A DNA stretch of 52,920 nucleotides from Cyanobacteria bacterium K_Offshore_surface_m2_239 (GTDB lineage: Bacteria > Cyanobacteriota > Cyanobacteriia > PCC-6307 > Cyanobiaceae), in contig VGQX01000005.1 in NCBI GenBank assembly GCA_016882305.1, forward strand, positions 1 to 52,920, given 5' to 3'. Positions 9,784 to 17,188 of this stretch are shown here, in pieces. Positions within the stretch are counted from its first letter, which is position 1. Each line of letters opens with the position of its first letter. The position numbers and the translations under genes are program-made. Below the pieces are notes generated by a model. That model was given only the letters and a program-made list of their open reading frames with translations. It made no database searches and was not told the origin of the DNA.

Positions 9784-10332
9784 ATGCCTCTGCCGCTGGC
9801 CCTGGCTTCCTTCCTTCTGGCGGCCAGTCCCACGCCCGCCCCCACCGGGGAGGTGTTCTTTCCCTACACCACGCCCGTCGTCGCCCCCGAAGTGACGCCC
9901 ACCCAGGGGGTGGAGTCTTATGACCCGGTGGGGCGGGCTCAGCTCATCGCCGAGCGGATCCCTCGCACCTGGCGCGGCAGCTATCGGCCCTTCGGGGGCG
10001 GCGCCTCCGTGCCGGCGGTGCTGCAGCTGCGGCAGGTGACTCCCCTCGGCCAAATGGTTGATCTGCGGGGCGAGATCAGCCTGGCGGGCCGCACGAGTCC
10101 CGTGCAGGGCAACATCAACGCCAAGTCCAATCAGCTTGACCTGCTCATCCTCGGCACCAACATGTCAACCCTGCTGGAGCCTGGCGGTGAGTTTCAAGGC
10201 CAGCAGGGCCTCTCCCTCAGCGGCTGGTTGCCAGATCGGTTGACCACTCCAGGGGGACGCCTGCAGCTCAGTCCCGGCCCCGCGCCCAGCGCCGCCTCCG
10301 GATCGGGCGGAGTGGTGCGTGGTCTTTGGTGA
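9784..10332 (+). CDS. hypothetical exported protein
   Basis: Encodes 182 residues from the ATG at 9784 (a GTG sits immediately before it at 9781). The tracked ORF begins at 9538 inside thiG antisense; that extension is rejected. The N-terminus MPLPLALASFLLAASPTPAPTGEVFF looks like a signal peptide or short anchor. The rest is predicted to be mainly beta (GSYRPFGGGASVPAVLQLRQVTPLGQMVDLRGEI ... QLDLLILGTNM ... LSLSGWLP). No known family is recognised. Thr/Pro-rich linkers follow the signal. It converges on the Ycf37-like gene, leaving a 57-nt gap. Confidence 0.7.
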   Translation: MPLPLALASFLLAASPTPAPTGEVFFPYTTPVVAPEVTPTQGVESYDPVGRAQLIAERIPRTWRGSYRPFGGGASVPAVLQLRQVTPLGQMVDLRGEISLAGRTSPVQGNINAKSNQLDLLILGTNMSTLLEPGGEFQGQQGLSLSGWLPDRLTTPGGRLQLSPGPAPSAASGSGGVVRGLW

Positions 10333-10389
10333 GCGTCTGAAGGAGGCCAGCCGACTCAGCACCACTCAGGATCCGGTGGCTTCAGCGGC

Positions 10390-10944
10390 TCAAGCGGCTG
10401 GCGGGGTGGCGACACCAGCCCGGCGATCCAGCGACTTGAGGCGTTTGCTCGCGGTTTTGTTCCCCGGTTCCAGGGCAAGAGCCTGGGTGTAACTTTGGCG
10501 CGCCTCTTCTTCCTTGCCCTGTTTTTCCAGAGCGAAGGCCAGGTTGTTGAGCGCCACCGGATAGTTCGGCTGGGCCTTGAGCGCGGAGCGGTAGTGGCGG
10601 ATGGCCGCAGGGAGCTTGCCTTGGGCGGCCAGGGCAAACCCCATGGCGTTTTCCATGAGGGCGATGGCCTCCGTCGGACAGCTCTCGGCTTGGGATTGCT
10701 TGAGGGCGCTTTTGAGGGTGTCCGTGGCCTGGCCGTACAGGCGCTTGCGCAGCTGCACGGAAGCCAGCTCATAAAGGCTGGCGGCATCCAGAGCGTTCCC
10801 CTCAGCGGTTTTGGCGCCTCCCAGCCGGGAGAGGATCACCTCCTCGCGACGCACCTTCAGGATTTGCCGCGCCACCACCACGGCGGCGATGGCCAGCAGC
10901 CCGATCAGGCCAAGCAGGTAGGCATCGGGCAGGAAATCGGCCAT
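10390..10944 (-). CDS. ycf37: membrane-anchored TPR protein, Ycf37-like
   Basis: Encodes 184 residues with an N-terminal membrane helix (YLLGLIGLLAIAAVVVARQIL), then a charged stretch and about three TPR units, including AIALMENAMGFALAAQGKLPAAIRHYRSALKAQPNYPVALNNLAFALEKQGKEEEARQSY. This layout (one N-terminal anchor plus TPRs, about 170-185 residues) matches Ycf37, a thylakoid protein needed for efficient photosystem I accumulation. The assignment rests on architecture and size; another small TPR protein cannot be excluded. It lies 16 nt downstream of rplT on the same strand and probably shares its transcript. Confidence 0.7.
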   Translation of the reverse strand: MADFLPDAYLLGLIGLLAIAAVVVARQILKVRREEVILSRLGGAKTAEGNALDAASLYELASVQLRKRLYGQATDTLKSALKQSQAESCPTEAIALMENAMGFALAAQGKLPAAIRHYRSALKAQPNYPVALNNLAFALEKQGKEEEARQSYTQALALEPGNKTASKRLKSLDRRAGVATPPAA

Positions 10945-10960
10945 GGGGAGAGGAGCGCCC

Positions 10961-11308
10961 TCAGGGCAGGGCCGTGGTCACAACGGTGCTGAACGCGGCG
11001 GGATCCGCGATGGCCAGCTGGGCCAGCATCTTGCGATTGAGGCGGATGTCAGCCTTCTTCATCCCGCCGATCAGACGGCTGTAGGTGGTCTGGTTTTGCC
11101 GGGCTGCGGCATTGATCCGGGCAATCCAGAGGCGGCGGAAGTCACGCTTGCGCCGACGCCTGTCGCGATACGCATTGCACAGGGCCTTCATCACCCGCTG
11201 ATTGGCAGTGCGGAAGAGGCTGCCGCTGCCAGCGCGGAACCCCCTGGCCAGCCGAAGAATCTTGTTGCGGCGTTTGCGGGCGACGTTGCCTCTTTTGACG
11301 CGGGTCAT
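10961..11308 (-). CDS. rplT: 50S ribosomal protein L20
   Basis: Encodes 115 residues, [27 protein letters not shown]...., ending TALP. The highly basic N-terminal tail and the [21 protein letters not shown] segment are textbook L20, which binds 23S rRNA early in large-subunit assembly. It follows rpmI by 63 nt in the usual rpmI-rplT order. infC is not adjacent here, as is common in picocyanobacteria. Confidence 0.98.
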   Translation of the reverse strand: MTRVKRGNVARKRRNKILRLARGFRAGSGSLFRTANQRVMKALCNAYRDRRRRKRDFRRLWIARINAAARQNQTTYSRLIGGMKKADIRLNRKMLAQLAIADPAAFSTVVTTALP

Positions 11309-11371
11309 GGCTCAGTGAAGGGATGGAGTGTCGGTCGGAACGAAAAGGGCCGGCGGGGCGGCCCGGCTGGT

Positions 11372-11569
11372 TCAGGCGTAGGGAAGCATCAGGGCGACGT
11401 TGTCGCTGTCGCGTTCGTCCACCACGGCCATGGTGCCCAGGTAGCGCTTGCGCTTGGGGCTCTTGTGATCGAGGAGGTGGTTGCGGAAGGCCCGCCGACG
11501 CACAAACTTGCCGCTGCCGGTGGCCCGAAACCGCTTGGCGGCCGCTTTGCGGGTTTTCAGTTTCGGCAT
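11372..11569 (-). CDS. rpmI: 50S ribosomal protein L35
   Basis: A 65-residue protein, [45 protein letters not shown]. The [12 protein letters not shown] start and the H-L-x-x-K-S-x-K-R-KR core are diagnostic of L35. It is the first gene of the rpmI-rplT-(ycf37-like) unit. The gap to the divergent SpoIID-domain gene is only 66 nt and must contain both promoters. Confidence 0.98.
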   Translation of the reverse strand: MPKLKTRKAAAKRFRATGSGKFVRRRAFRNHLLDHKSPKRKRYLGTMAVVDERDSDNVALMLPYA

Positions 11570-11635
11570 CTCAGCCTAACGCACACAAACAAGCAGAGTA
11601 CGACGCGACTTCCCCCCCTTCCAAGCCCTCCGCCC

Positions 11636-13225
11636 ATGCCCCCTCGAGTTCGCCCGCGCCGGAGCGCCGTCGCCGCCCCTTTCCCCAGGGTGTTGGCGAC
11701 CCCCTGGATTCTGGGGGCGACGCTTCTGCTCAACGGGGGCTGTCGCGCCGCTGACCAGGCCCCCCGTCTTCAGTGGCCCGTCGCCGCTCCCCCGCCGATT
11801 CAGGCCGGGAATCCGGTGATCTGGGTGGCCCTGGCGGCGCGCTTGGGGCCGTCGACGCCCTCAGCGGCCCAGGGAGCCGCCCCGTTGCGGCTGCGCGCCG
11901 CCAGTGGCTCCCTCACCCTCGAGGACGAGGCCGGGCAGCGGCTCAGCGCGCCGGAGGTCACCCTCCGCTGGCGCTGGGAGCCCCTGCCGCAGCCCTTCCT
12001 TGTGCGTCGCCGGGTGCTCGGCCCCTTCGCCAGCCACGAAAGCGCCGAAGCGGCGGCCCGACCCTGGGTCGAGGCCGGTCTCCAACCCGTGATTGCCAAG
12101 CCGGCCGACTGGGAGGTGTGGGCGCCCGCAGAGGCCGCCGATCCTCCGGGACGCTCCTCCCGGCTCCTGGAGCGCCGGGAGGAGCGTCGACTCGTCCTGG
12201 CGTCGGAGGGGCCCAAGGGCCCCCGGGTCTGGCGAGGACCGATGCGGCTGTTGGCGCCGGCTGGCCTGCGCTGGGGGACCGGAACCTTCCGCGGCCCCTT
12301 TCGCCTGCTCCCCGACGCCCACGGCGGTTGGAGCCTGGTGGAGGAAGCCCCCCTGGAGCGCTACCTGGAGGGGGTGGTGCCCCATGAGATCGGCGCCGGA
12401 TCGCCGCCGGAGGCTCTGGCGGTCCAGGCGGTTCTGGCGCGCACCTGGGCGGTGCGCAATCGCGATCGCTTCCGGGCGGATGGCTATCACCTGTGCGCCG
12501 ACACCCAGTGCCAGGTGTACAGCGATCCCGGCCAGGCGAGCACCCCCGTGCGTCAGGCCATCGCCAGCAGCCGCGGTCAGGTTCTCGTCGCGGCGGATCA
12601 GCCGATCCACGCCGTCTATCACGCCAGCAACGGCGGCGTGGCCGCCGGGCTGGAGGAGGCCTGGAACGTCGACCCCGTGCCCTATCTGCGGCCCTTCGCG
12701 GATGGGGATTCCGCTTTCGCGGCGCGGACGCCCCTCCCCGTGGAGGGGGCTGGCCTCGCGACGCTGCTGCGCCAGGGGACGGGGGCGTACGGGGCGGACC
12801 ACCCCCTGTTCCGCTGGCAGCGCGCGCTGACCGCCGGCGGGGTGGAGACCGCCCTTGGGGCCAGGGGGCTGTCGGTGGGCTCGCCCAAGAGCCTGAAGGT
12901 GGTGGAGCGGGGAGCCAGCGGGCGCGTGCTGGCTCTGGAGGTCGCGGGGGCGAAAGCGACGGTGGTGCTGCGGCGTGATTCCATTCGCCGCGCCCTGCGG
13001 GAGCTGCCGAGCACCCTCTTCACGATCTCCGCCTCCCAGCCGGGTGTCTGGCTCGTGCGGGGAGGCGGATTCGGCCATGGCGTCGGCCTGTCTCAGGCGG
13101 GCGCCATCGACCTCGCGCGCCGGGGCTGGACCATGCCGGCGATCCTGCGGCACTACTACCCAGGGGCGGAGCTGAAGCTCCTCGGGGCGCTGGGGCCCCA
13201 GCCTCCGTCGCCGCCCGCCTTCTGA
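11636..13225 (+). CDS. SpoIID/LytB-domain protein, exported
   Basis: Encodes 529 residues from the ATG at 11636. The tracked 760-residue ORF includes 231 codons antisense to rplT/rpmI, which are rejected. A signal sequence (FPRVLATPWILGATLLLNGGCRAAD) precedes a proline-rich spacer; its cysteine resembles a lipobox but the -3 residue is not typical. The SpoIID domain is clear: ERYLEGVVPHEIGAGSPPEALAVQAVLARTWAV, YHLCADTQCQVY and the terminal GGGFGHGVGLSQAGAIDLARRGWTMPAILRHYYPGAEL. SpoIID proteins in sporulators are lytic transglycosylases acting on denuded glycan strands; in cyanobacteria a periplasmic peptidoglycan role is inferred. Confidence 0.9.
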   Translation: MPPRVRPRRSAVAAPFPRVLATPWILGATLLLNGGCRAADQAPRLQWPVAAPPPIQAGNPVIWVALAARLGPSTPSAAQGAAPLRLRAASGSLTLEDEAGQRLSAPEVTLRWRWEPLPQPFLVRRRVLGPFASHESAEAAARPWVEAGLQPVIAKPADWEVWAPAEAADPPGRSSRLLERREERRLVLASEGPKGPRVWRGPMRLLAPAGLRWGTGTFRGPFRLLPDAHGGWSLVEEAPLERYLEGVVPHEIGAGSPPEALAVQAVLARTWAVRNRDRFRADGYHLCADTQCQVYSDPGQASTPVRQAIASSRGQVLVAADQPIHAVYHASNGGVAAGLEEAWNVDPVPYLRPFADGDSAFAARTPLPVEGAGLATLLRQGTGAYGADHPLFRWQRALTAGGVETALGARGLSVGSPKSLKVVERGASGRVLALEVAGAKATVVLRRDSIRRALRELPSTLFTISASQPGVWLVRGGGFGHGVGLSQAGAIDLARRGWTMPAILRHYYPGAELKLLGALGPQPPSPPAF

Positions 13226-13278
13226 AGAGCGACGCGGGTGAAGAGCGACACCGGTGCGGAGTGACGCGGCATCGGCAA

Positions 13279-13318
13279 GGAAACGGCCCCGCTCGCGTGG
13301 GCCGGGTTTCCACGTTTT
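13279..13318 (+). terminator. possible rho-independent terminator after the SpoIID gene
   Basis: The arms GGAAACGGCCC and GGGCCGGGTTTCC can pair with a 2-nt bulge around a GCTCGCGT loop. The stem is followed by ACGTTTTAA, a weak T tract. It lies 54 nt after the SpoIID-gene stop and just before the GT2 gene at 13345. Confidence 0.4.
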
Positions 13319-13344
13319 AAGCTGCCGTCAGCATTGGACGACCT

Positions 13345-14766
13345 ATGGGCGGCGATAGCGCAAATCATCGCCGCCCCAAGGCTGCTCTCGTCCTGTTGGC
13401 TTGTTTGATCGCTGGAGCCTTTCCCCACTGGCTGGCTCCGGCGGCTCGTGTGGTTCCTGGCCTGGGCCTCGCGGCTCTGCTGGCGGGGCACGTGGGCCGG
13501 GTGATTTTTTTCCGACCCGAGTCCTCACCTGCGTTGGAGTCCGCGGCCCCGGGCTTCTCGGAAGCCGTTGATCTCTCCCCAGGGGCGCCCTCCGGCCGGC
13601 CCGCCGTCGACGTGGTGGTGGCGGCCCGGGATGAGGAGGCCGTGATCGGCTCTCTCGTGGAGCGGGTCCTGCGGCTCCGTTGGCCCGCCGATCAACTGAG
13701 GCTGTGGGTGGTGGATGACGGGAGTGAGGACCGCACCCCCCAACGCCTGGCCGACCTGCGGGACCGTCATCCGCAGCTGAGGGTGCTGCGGCGCGAACGG
13801 AATTCAGGCGGCGGGAAGTCGGGTGCGCTCAACGCGGTGCTCGCTGAATTGCGGGGGCGGTGGATGTTGGTGCTCGATGCGGACGCGGACCTGCCCGCTG
13901 ATTTGTTGGAGCGGGTGATCCCCTATGCCGAGATCGGAGGCTGGGGGGCGGTGCAGCTGCGCAAAGCCGAAACCAACGGAGCCCTGAACTGGCTCACCCG
14001 TGCCCAGGCGATGGAGATGGCCTTTGACGCGGATATCCAGGAGGCGAGGCTGGCTCGGGGCGGGGTCGCGGAACTGCGCGGCAATGGCCAGCTGTTGCGA
14101 CGGGACGCGGTTCAGGCCGCCGGTGGGTTCAATGAGGCCACGATCACCGATGACCTCGATCTGAGTTTCCGGTTTTTATTGGCTGGCCTGCCGATTGGCG
14201 TGCTCTGGAATCCGCCGGTGAGCGAGGAGGCTGTGACGACCATCCCCGCCCTCTGGCGCCAGCGTCAGCGCTGGGCGGAAGGGGGCTTTCAGCGTTATCT
14301 CGATTACAGCGATCAGCTGTTGTCGGATCGCCTCACCTCGTCCCAGCGATGGGATCTTGGCGCCTTCCTCATTCTTCAGTATCTGCTGCCTGTGATGGTG
14401 GTCGCCGACCTTGTCGCGGCCCTGCTCACCAAAACGCTGCCGGCGTTGTGGCCCTTCCCGCTGATCATGCTCACCGTCTCCGGTTTTTCCATCACCAGCG
14501 GCTGCAGACGACGCGGGGAGGGACCAGAGCTGCCGCCGCCGACCCACGCTAATGTCTTGTTGACCGTTATTTATCTTCTTCACTGGTTCGCCGTGATTCC
14601 CTGGGTGATGCTGAAGATGGCGCTGTTGCCGAAAAGTCTTGTCTGGCAGAAAACAAATCATGCCGGCGTGGCTAGCGGTTCGGGATCGTCCATTCCCGTT
14701 TGCTCAGATCTTGTGATCACGCCAACTGGACAAGCCCTCGATCTGGATGATGACATTGTGATCTGA
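13345..14766 (+). CDS. mgdA: GT2 glycosyltransferase, probable beta-monoglucosyldiacylglycerol synthase
   Basis: A 473-residue processive-type GT2 enzyme. Two hydrophobic segments come first (ALVLLACLIAGAFPHWL; VPGLGLAALLAGHVGRVIFF), then the catalytic domain: VDVVVAARDEEAVIGSLV, VVDDGSEDRT, VLDADADLP, ITDDLDLSFRF and the QRQRWAEGGFQRYLDY motif. Further membrane segments (LILQYLLPVMVVADLVAALL; LLTVIYLLHWFAVIPWVML) follow. The order and the ELRGNGQLLRRDAV and WAEGGFQRYLDY stretches resemble Synechocystis Sll1377, which makes glucosyldiacylglycerol, the precursor of MGDG in cyanobacteria. A polysaccharide-forming GT2 is the alternative. With sqdB/sqdX this block makes two thylakoid glycolipid classes. 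The C-terminal tail is AT-richer, marking the edge of patch 1. Confidence 0.75.
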   Translation: MGGDSANHRRPKAALVLLACLIAGAFPHWLAPAARVVPGLGLAALLAGHVGRVIFFRPESSPALESAAPGFSEAVDLSPGAPSGRPAVDVVVAARDEEAVIGSLVERVLRLRWPADQLRLWVVDDGSEDRTPQRLADLRDRHPQLRVLRRERNSGGGKSGALNAVLAELRGRWMLVLDADADLPADLLERVIPYAEIGGWGAVQLRKAETNGALNWLTRAQAMEMAFDADIQEARLARGGVAELRGNGQLLRRDAVQAAGGFNEATITDDLDLSFRFLLAGLPIGVLWNPPVSEEAVTTIPALWRQRQRWAEGGFQRYLDYSDQLLSDRLTSSQRWDLGAFLILQYLLPVMVVADLVAALLTKTLPALWPFPLIMLTVSGFSITSGCRRRGEGPELPPPTHANVLLTVIYLLHWFAVIPWVMLKMALLPKSLVWQKTNHAGVASGSGSSIPVCSDLVITPTGQALDLDDDIVI

Positions 14767-14966
14767 ATGCGCAGGGAACGAATAGGAGCGATCCTTTTCC
14801 CCCTATGTGATGAGAGTGATGGTTGCCGATCGACACAAGATGACCCGTTAGCGGATTGTCAAATCATGCCTTGTTTGAAGCTAGCCGGTTTCTTTCGAGA
14901 CGAGCCATCCGCGTGGATCATCCAGAATGGGGCCCTTGGACCCCCCTCTTTGCTTTGCAGACGACG

Positions 14967-15890
14967 ATGAAACGTTCCGCTCAACCTCTAATCTCTGTCA
15001 TCATTCCAGTTCTCAATAGTCGTGAAGTCATTGAAACGGCTATCAACTCGCTTGCTGTTCAGACGTTTCGCGGTTTTGAAGTCATTTTGTCGGACGGCGG
15101 CTCCGTGGATTGCACGGTTGAATATGCCTTGAAAACACTGGCCTTGCATTGTATTGAAGCGTCGGCGATTGTTGCCAAAGGTTCATCAATTTATGGAGCC
15201 ATTAATCACGCTGTTCGTTTGGCCCGAGGACAATGGGTGTATGTCCTGGGTTCTGATGATACGCTTTACACTCCAACTGTTTTCGATGAGGTTAGCCGAC
15301 GTCTGGTTGTTACGTCTGCTGATGTTGTTTATGGCGATGCCTGGTTTGAGGCCAACGGTGGCTTTGTCTATGGAGGACCCTTTTGGCTGAATCGGTTGGC
15401 TGCCCTCAATATTTGTCATCAGGCCATCTTTTATCGCGCCAGTCGAATCGCGCAAGTTGCGCTCACGTATTATGAAAAATATGAATTGCTTGCTGATTGG
15501 GATTATAATCTCAAGTTGTTTTCCTGTTGCCGCTTTGAGCATATGCCATTGTTGATCAGCCGCTTTTCTTGTACGGGGCGATCTTCTACCAGGACCGATG
15601 AAAGGTTTGAGGCGGACCGCTATGCGAACATCGTCAAGTACTTTGGTTGGAGAGCTTACTTTCTCCTGAGTCCTGATTGGTTGTCCCGGGGGGTGGCGCC
15701 ACGACCTTCCCGACTCAACACGATCGGTCTCGCAATGAATCGCCTGGTTTATAAGATCTCCAGAACTATCTCGCCTGAACGTCAATCTCTTAATTTACGT
15801 CAGCTAGTCTTTGCCGGATCGCAGCTTCCCTTGAACCTTCATCCGCAGGGAACGCAACCCCAACGTCCACCAAAGCCTATGGGGGCGTGA
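14967..15890 (+). CDS. GT2-family glycosyltransferase (WcaA-like)
   Basis: Encodes 307 residues from the ATG at 14967 (MKRSAQPLISVIIPVLNSREVIETAINSLAVQTF); the tracked ORF opens earlier at 14856 without GT2 similarity. It carries the GT-A nucleotide-sugar motifs VILSDGGSVDCTVEYA and WVYVLGSDDTLYTP (DXD-like SDD), then DVVYGDAWF and ALNICHQAIFYR, which resemble the colanic-acid-type WcaA/PglI transferases. The gene is AT-richer than core block A. The last ~17 codons are antisense to the end of the opposing GT2 gene (52-bp overlap), and the C-terminus (LHPQGTQPQRPPKPMGA) looks unlike a folded domain end, so the 3' end may have been altered. Substrate unknown; surface polysaccharide synthesis is the likely setting. 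Confidence 0.85.
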   Translation: MKRSAQPLISVIIPVLNSREVIETAINSLAVQTFRGFEVILSDGGSVDCTVEYALKTLALHCIEASAIVAKGSSIYGAINHAVRLARGQWVYVLGSDDTLYTPTVFDEVSRRLVVTSADVVYGDAWFEANGGFVYGGPFWLNRLAALNICHQAIFYRASRIAQVALTYYEKYELLADWDYNLKLFSCCRFEHMPLLISRFSCTGRSSTRTDERFEADRYANIVKYFGWRAYFLLSPDWLSRGVAPRPSRLNTIGLAMNRLVYKISRTISPERQSLNLRQLVFAGSQLPLNLHPQGTQPQRPPKPMGA

Positions 15891-16771
15891 AGTTCGTAAA
15901 GTAAGCGATAGGCTTTTCTGTGGATCCACCAGTTCCTGGCGGAGGCTGGCTCAAGGCCGATGGAAAACCATAGACGCGCTAGATGCTCCCTTGCCAACGT
16001 GAGGTTGCCTGGCTCCCTCCAGGCCTGCGTTGTTTCTAGGATCCAAGAGGTGATACTGCAGCATTCGTCAAGATAATTGTCGCGTTGAGAACGGCGAACC
16101 GTGTTGGCGTGAAATCTATAGTAATTAAGCGGTTTTGCTGCATAGGCAAGCGAATGTTCTCGCATGATACTTACCCAGAGGATAAGGTCTCCACCGAGCT
16201 TGTAATCAGGCTTGAGAAGATAGGGGCTTGTATAATGTTGACGTTGAAAAACAACCGCACTTGCATTGGGGATGATATTTTTTATTGCCGTAAAGCTGAG
16301 GGCAAAGTAAGTTCCGTCAACGCAAAAATCATGCCTCCAAAGATGACTGCTAATGTGGTCGGTCCATCCCTTGAGTTGGGCTGTGACTGCCGAATTTTCA
16401 TTGATGCTAAATGATTGGCAATAAGCCATGGCGGTAGCTGGATCTTCCAGTTTTGCCACCAACGTTTCCAGGAAGTCTGGCGCCGCCACATCGTCTGATT
16501 CGGCGATCCTAATCAGTTCACCTCTGGCCAGGCTAATGCCTCGATCCCATTGCGCAAATGTCGAGCCAGAGTTGACTGGGTTGATCACCAGTTGATAAGG
16601 ATAATCGCGGAGATGGCTTTTAATGACTTCGACGGAGTTGTCGGATGAGCAGTCATCTAATATGATGAGCTCGAAGTCCTGATACGTTTGTCCAATCACC
16701 GACTCCAACCTTTCTTTGAGGTAGAGAGAGTGGTTGTAATTTGGAATGATAACACTGACCTTCGGCACCAT
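15839..16771 (-). CDS. GT2-family glycosyltransferase
   Basis: Encodes 310 residues from the ATG at 16771 (MVPKVSVIIPNYNHSLYLKERLESVIGQTYQDFELIILDDCSSDNS). Upstream ATGs at 16798 and 16831 are in frame. I favour 16771 because AAGG precedes it by about 6 nt and the protein then starts at the usual GT2 beta strand. GT-A motifs are LDDCSSDNS and RIAESDDVAAPDFLE. Residues KPDYKLGGDLILWVSIMREHSLAYAAKPLNYYRFHANTVRRS form the typical acceptor-side end. It is convergent with the preceding GT2 gene, sharing 52 bp. It is AT-richer than the core, consistent with a transferred surface-glycan gene. Confidence 0.85.
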   Translation of the reverse strand: MVPKVSVIIPNYNHSLYLKERLESVIGQTYQDFELIILDDCSSDNSVEVIKSHLRDYPYQLVINPVNSGSTFAQWDRGISLARGELIRIAESDDVAAPDFLETLVAKLEDPATAMAYCQSFSINENSAVTAQLKGWTDHISSHLWRHDFCVDGTYFALSFTAIKNIIPNASAVVFQRQHYTSPYLLKPDYKLGGDLILWVSIMREHSLAYAAKPLNYYRFHANTVRRSQRDNYLDECCSITSWILETTQAWREPGNLTLAREHLARLWFSIGLEPASARNWWIHRKAYRLLYELHAPIGFGGRWGCVPCG

Positions 16772-16953
16772 GTCTGCCTTTTCTCCAGTGGCTTGCATTG
16801 TTGTACGAGAGCATGCTTTTGTGTTGATCATCTGGAGCGTTGCTCGCGTGGAGCCTAAGACCTAATCGATGGAATGGGTTCATCCCTTGAGAAAATAGTA
16901 TCAGGGATTTCTCGATACCTGGGTCCTCTGGTCACGATGGATTCGTTCTCATC

Positions 16954-16995
16954 GCGCCCGCAGCGATGCACCCGCAGCGAGGCACCCGCAGCAAG
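16954..16995. repeat. 14-bp tandem repeat, three copies
   Basis: Three consecutive units GCGCCCGCAGCGAT, GCACCCGCAGCGAG and GCACCCGCAGCAAG, followed by a partial GCACC. The repeat is in the gap between the minus-strand GT2 gene and dnaX. It is outside any supported gene, and 14 bp is not a codon multiple. Confidence 0.85.
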
Positions 16996-17041
16996 GCACC
17001 AGGGTCGCCGCTTGTGTTCTCCGCCGATCCCAGAGGATCCT

Positions 17042-17092
17042 GCCCCCACGGCCATCCCCTGCCGCACAAACCCTTGGGATGGCCGTGGGGGC
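17042..17092. repeat. 17-bp perfect inverted repeat (long GC-rich hairpin)
   Basis: GCCCCCACGGCCATCCC pairs exactly with GGGATGGCCGTGGGGGC across a 17-nt loop. It lies 97 nt past the dnaX stop. There is no T tract on either side, so it is not a canonical rho-independent terminator, though it could stop transcription or stabilise the dnaX mRNA end. Together with the 14-bp repeat just to the left, it accounts for the 350-bp gene-free gap between 16.83 and 17.19 kb. Confidence 0.85.
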
Positions 17093-17188
17093 GGCCAGAC
17101 CTGTTCAACCTCGCCTCAGGGCATTCGCGCTTGGGCAGGACACCAAAGGAATGCGATCAGACTAAGGGCTGATCGCTGTGCTTGACGA

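Noticed and set aside
7563-9923. 786-codon plus-strand ORF
   Set aside because: It runs antisense to sqdB, psb34 and thiG; composition is histidine/glutamine-rich as expected of a GC-rich shadow frame.
10943-11635. N-terminal 231 codons of the tracked SpoIID ORF
   Set aside because: Antisense to rplT and rpmI; the real start with signal peptide is 11636.
16954-17000. CRISPR array
   Set aside because: The three 14-mers are directly abutting with no spacers and no cas genes nearby; the same applies to 26591-26635.
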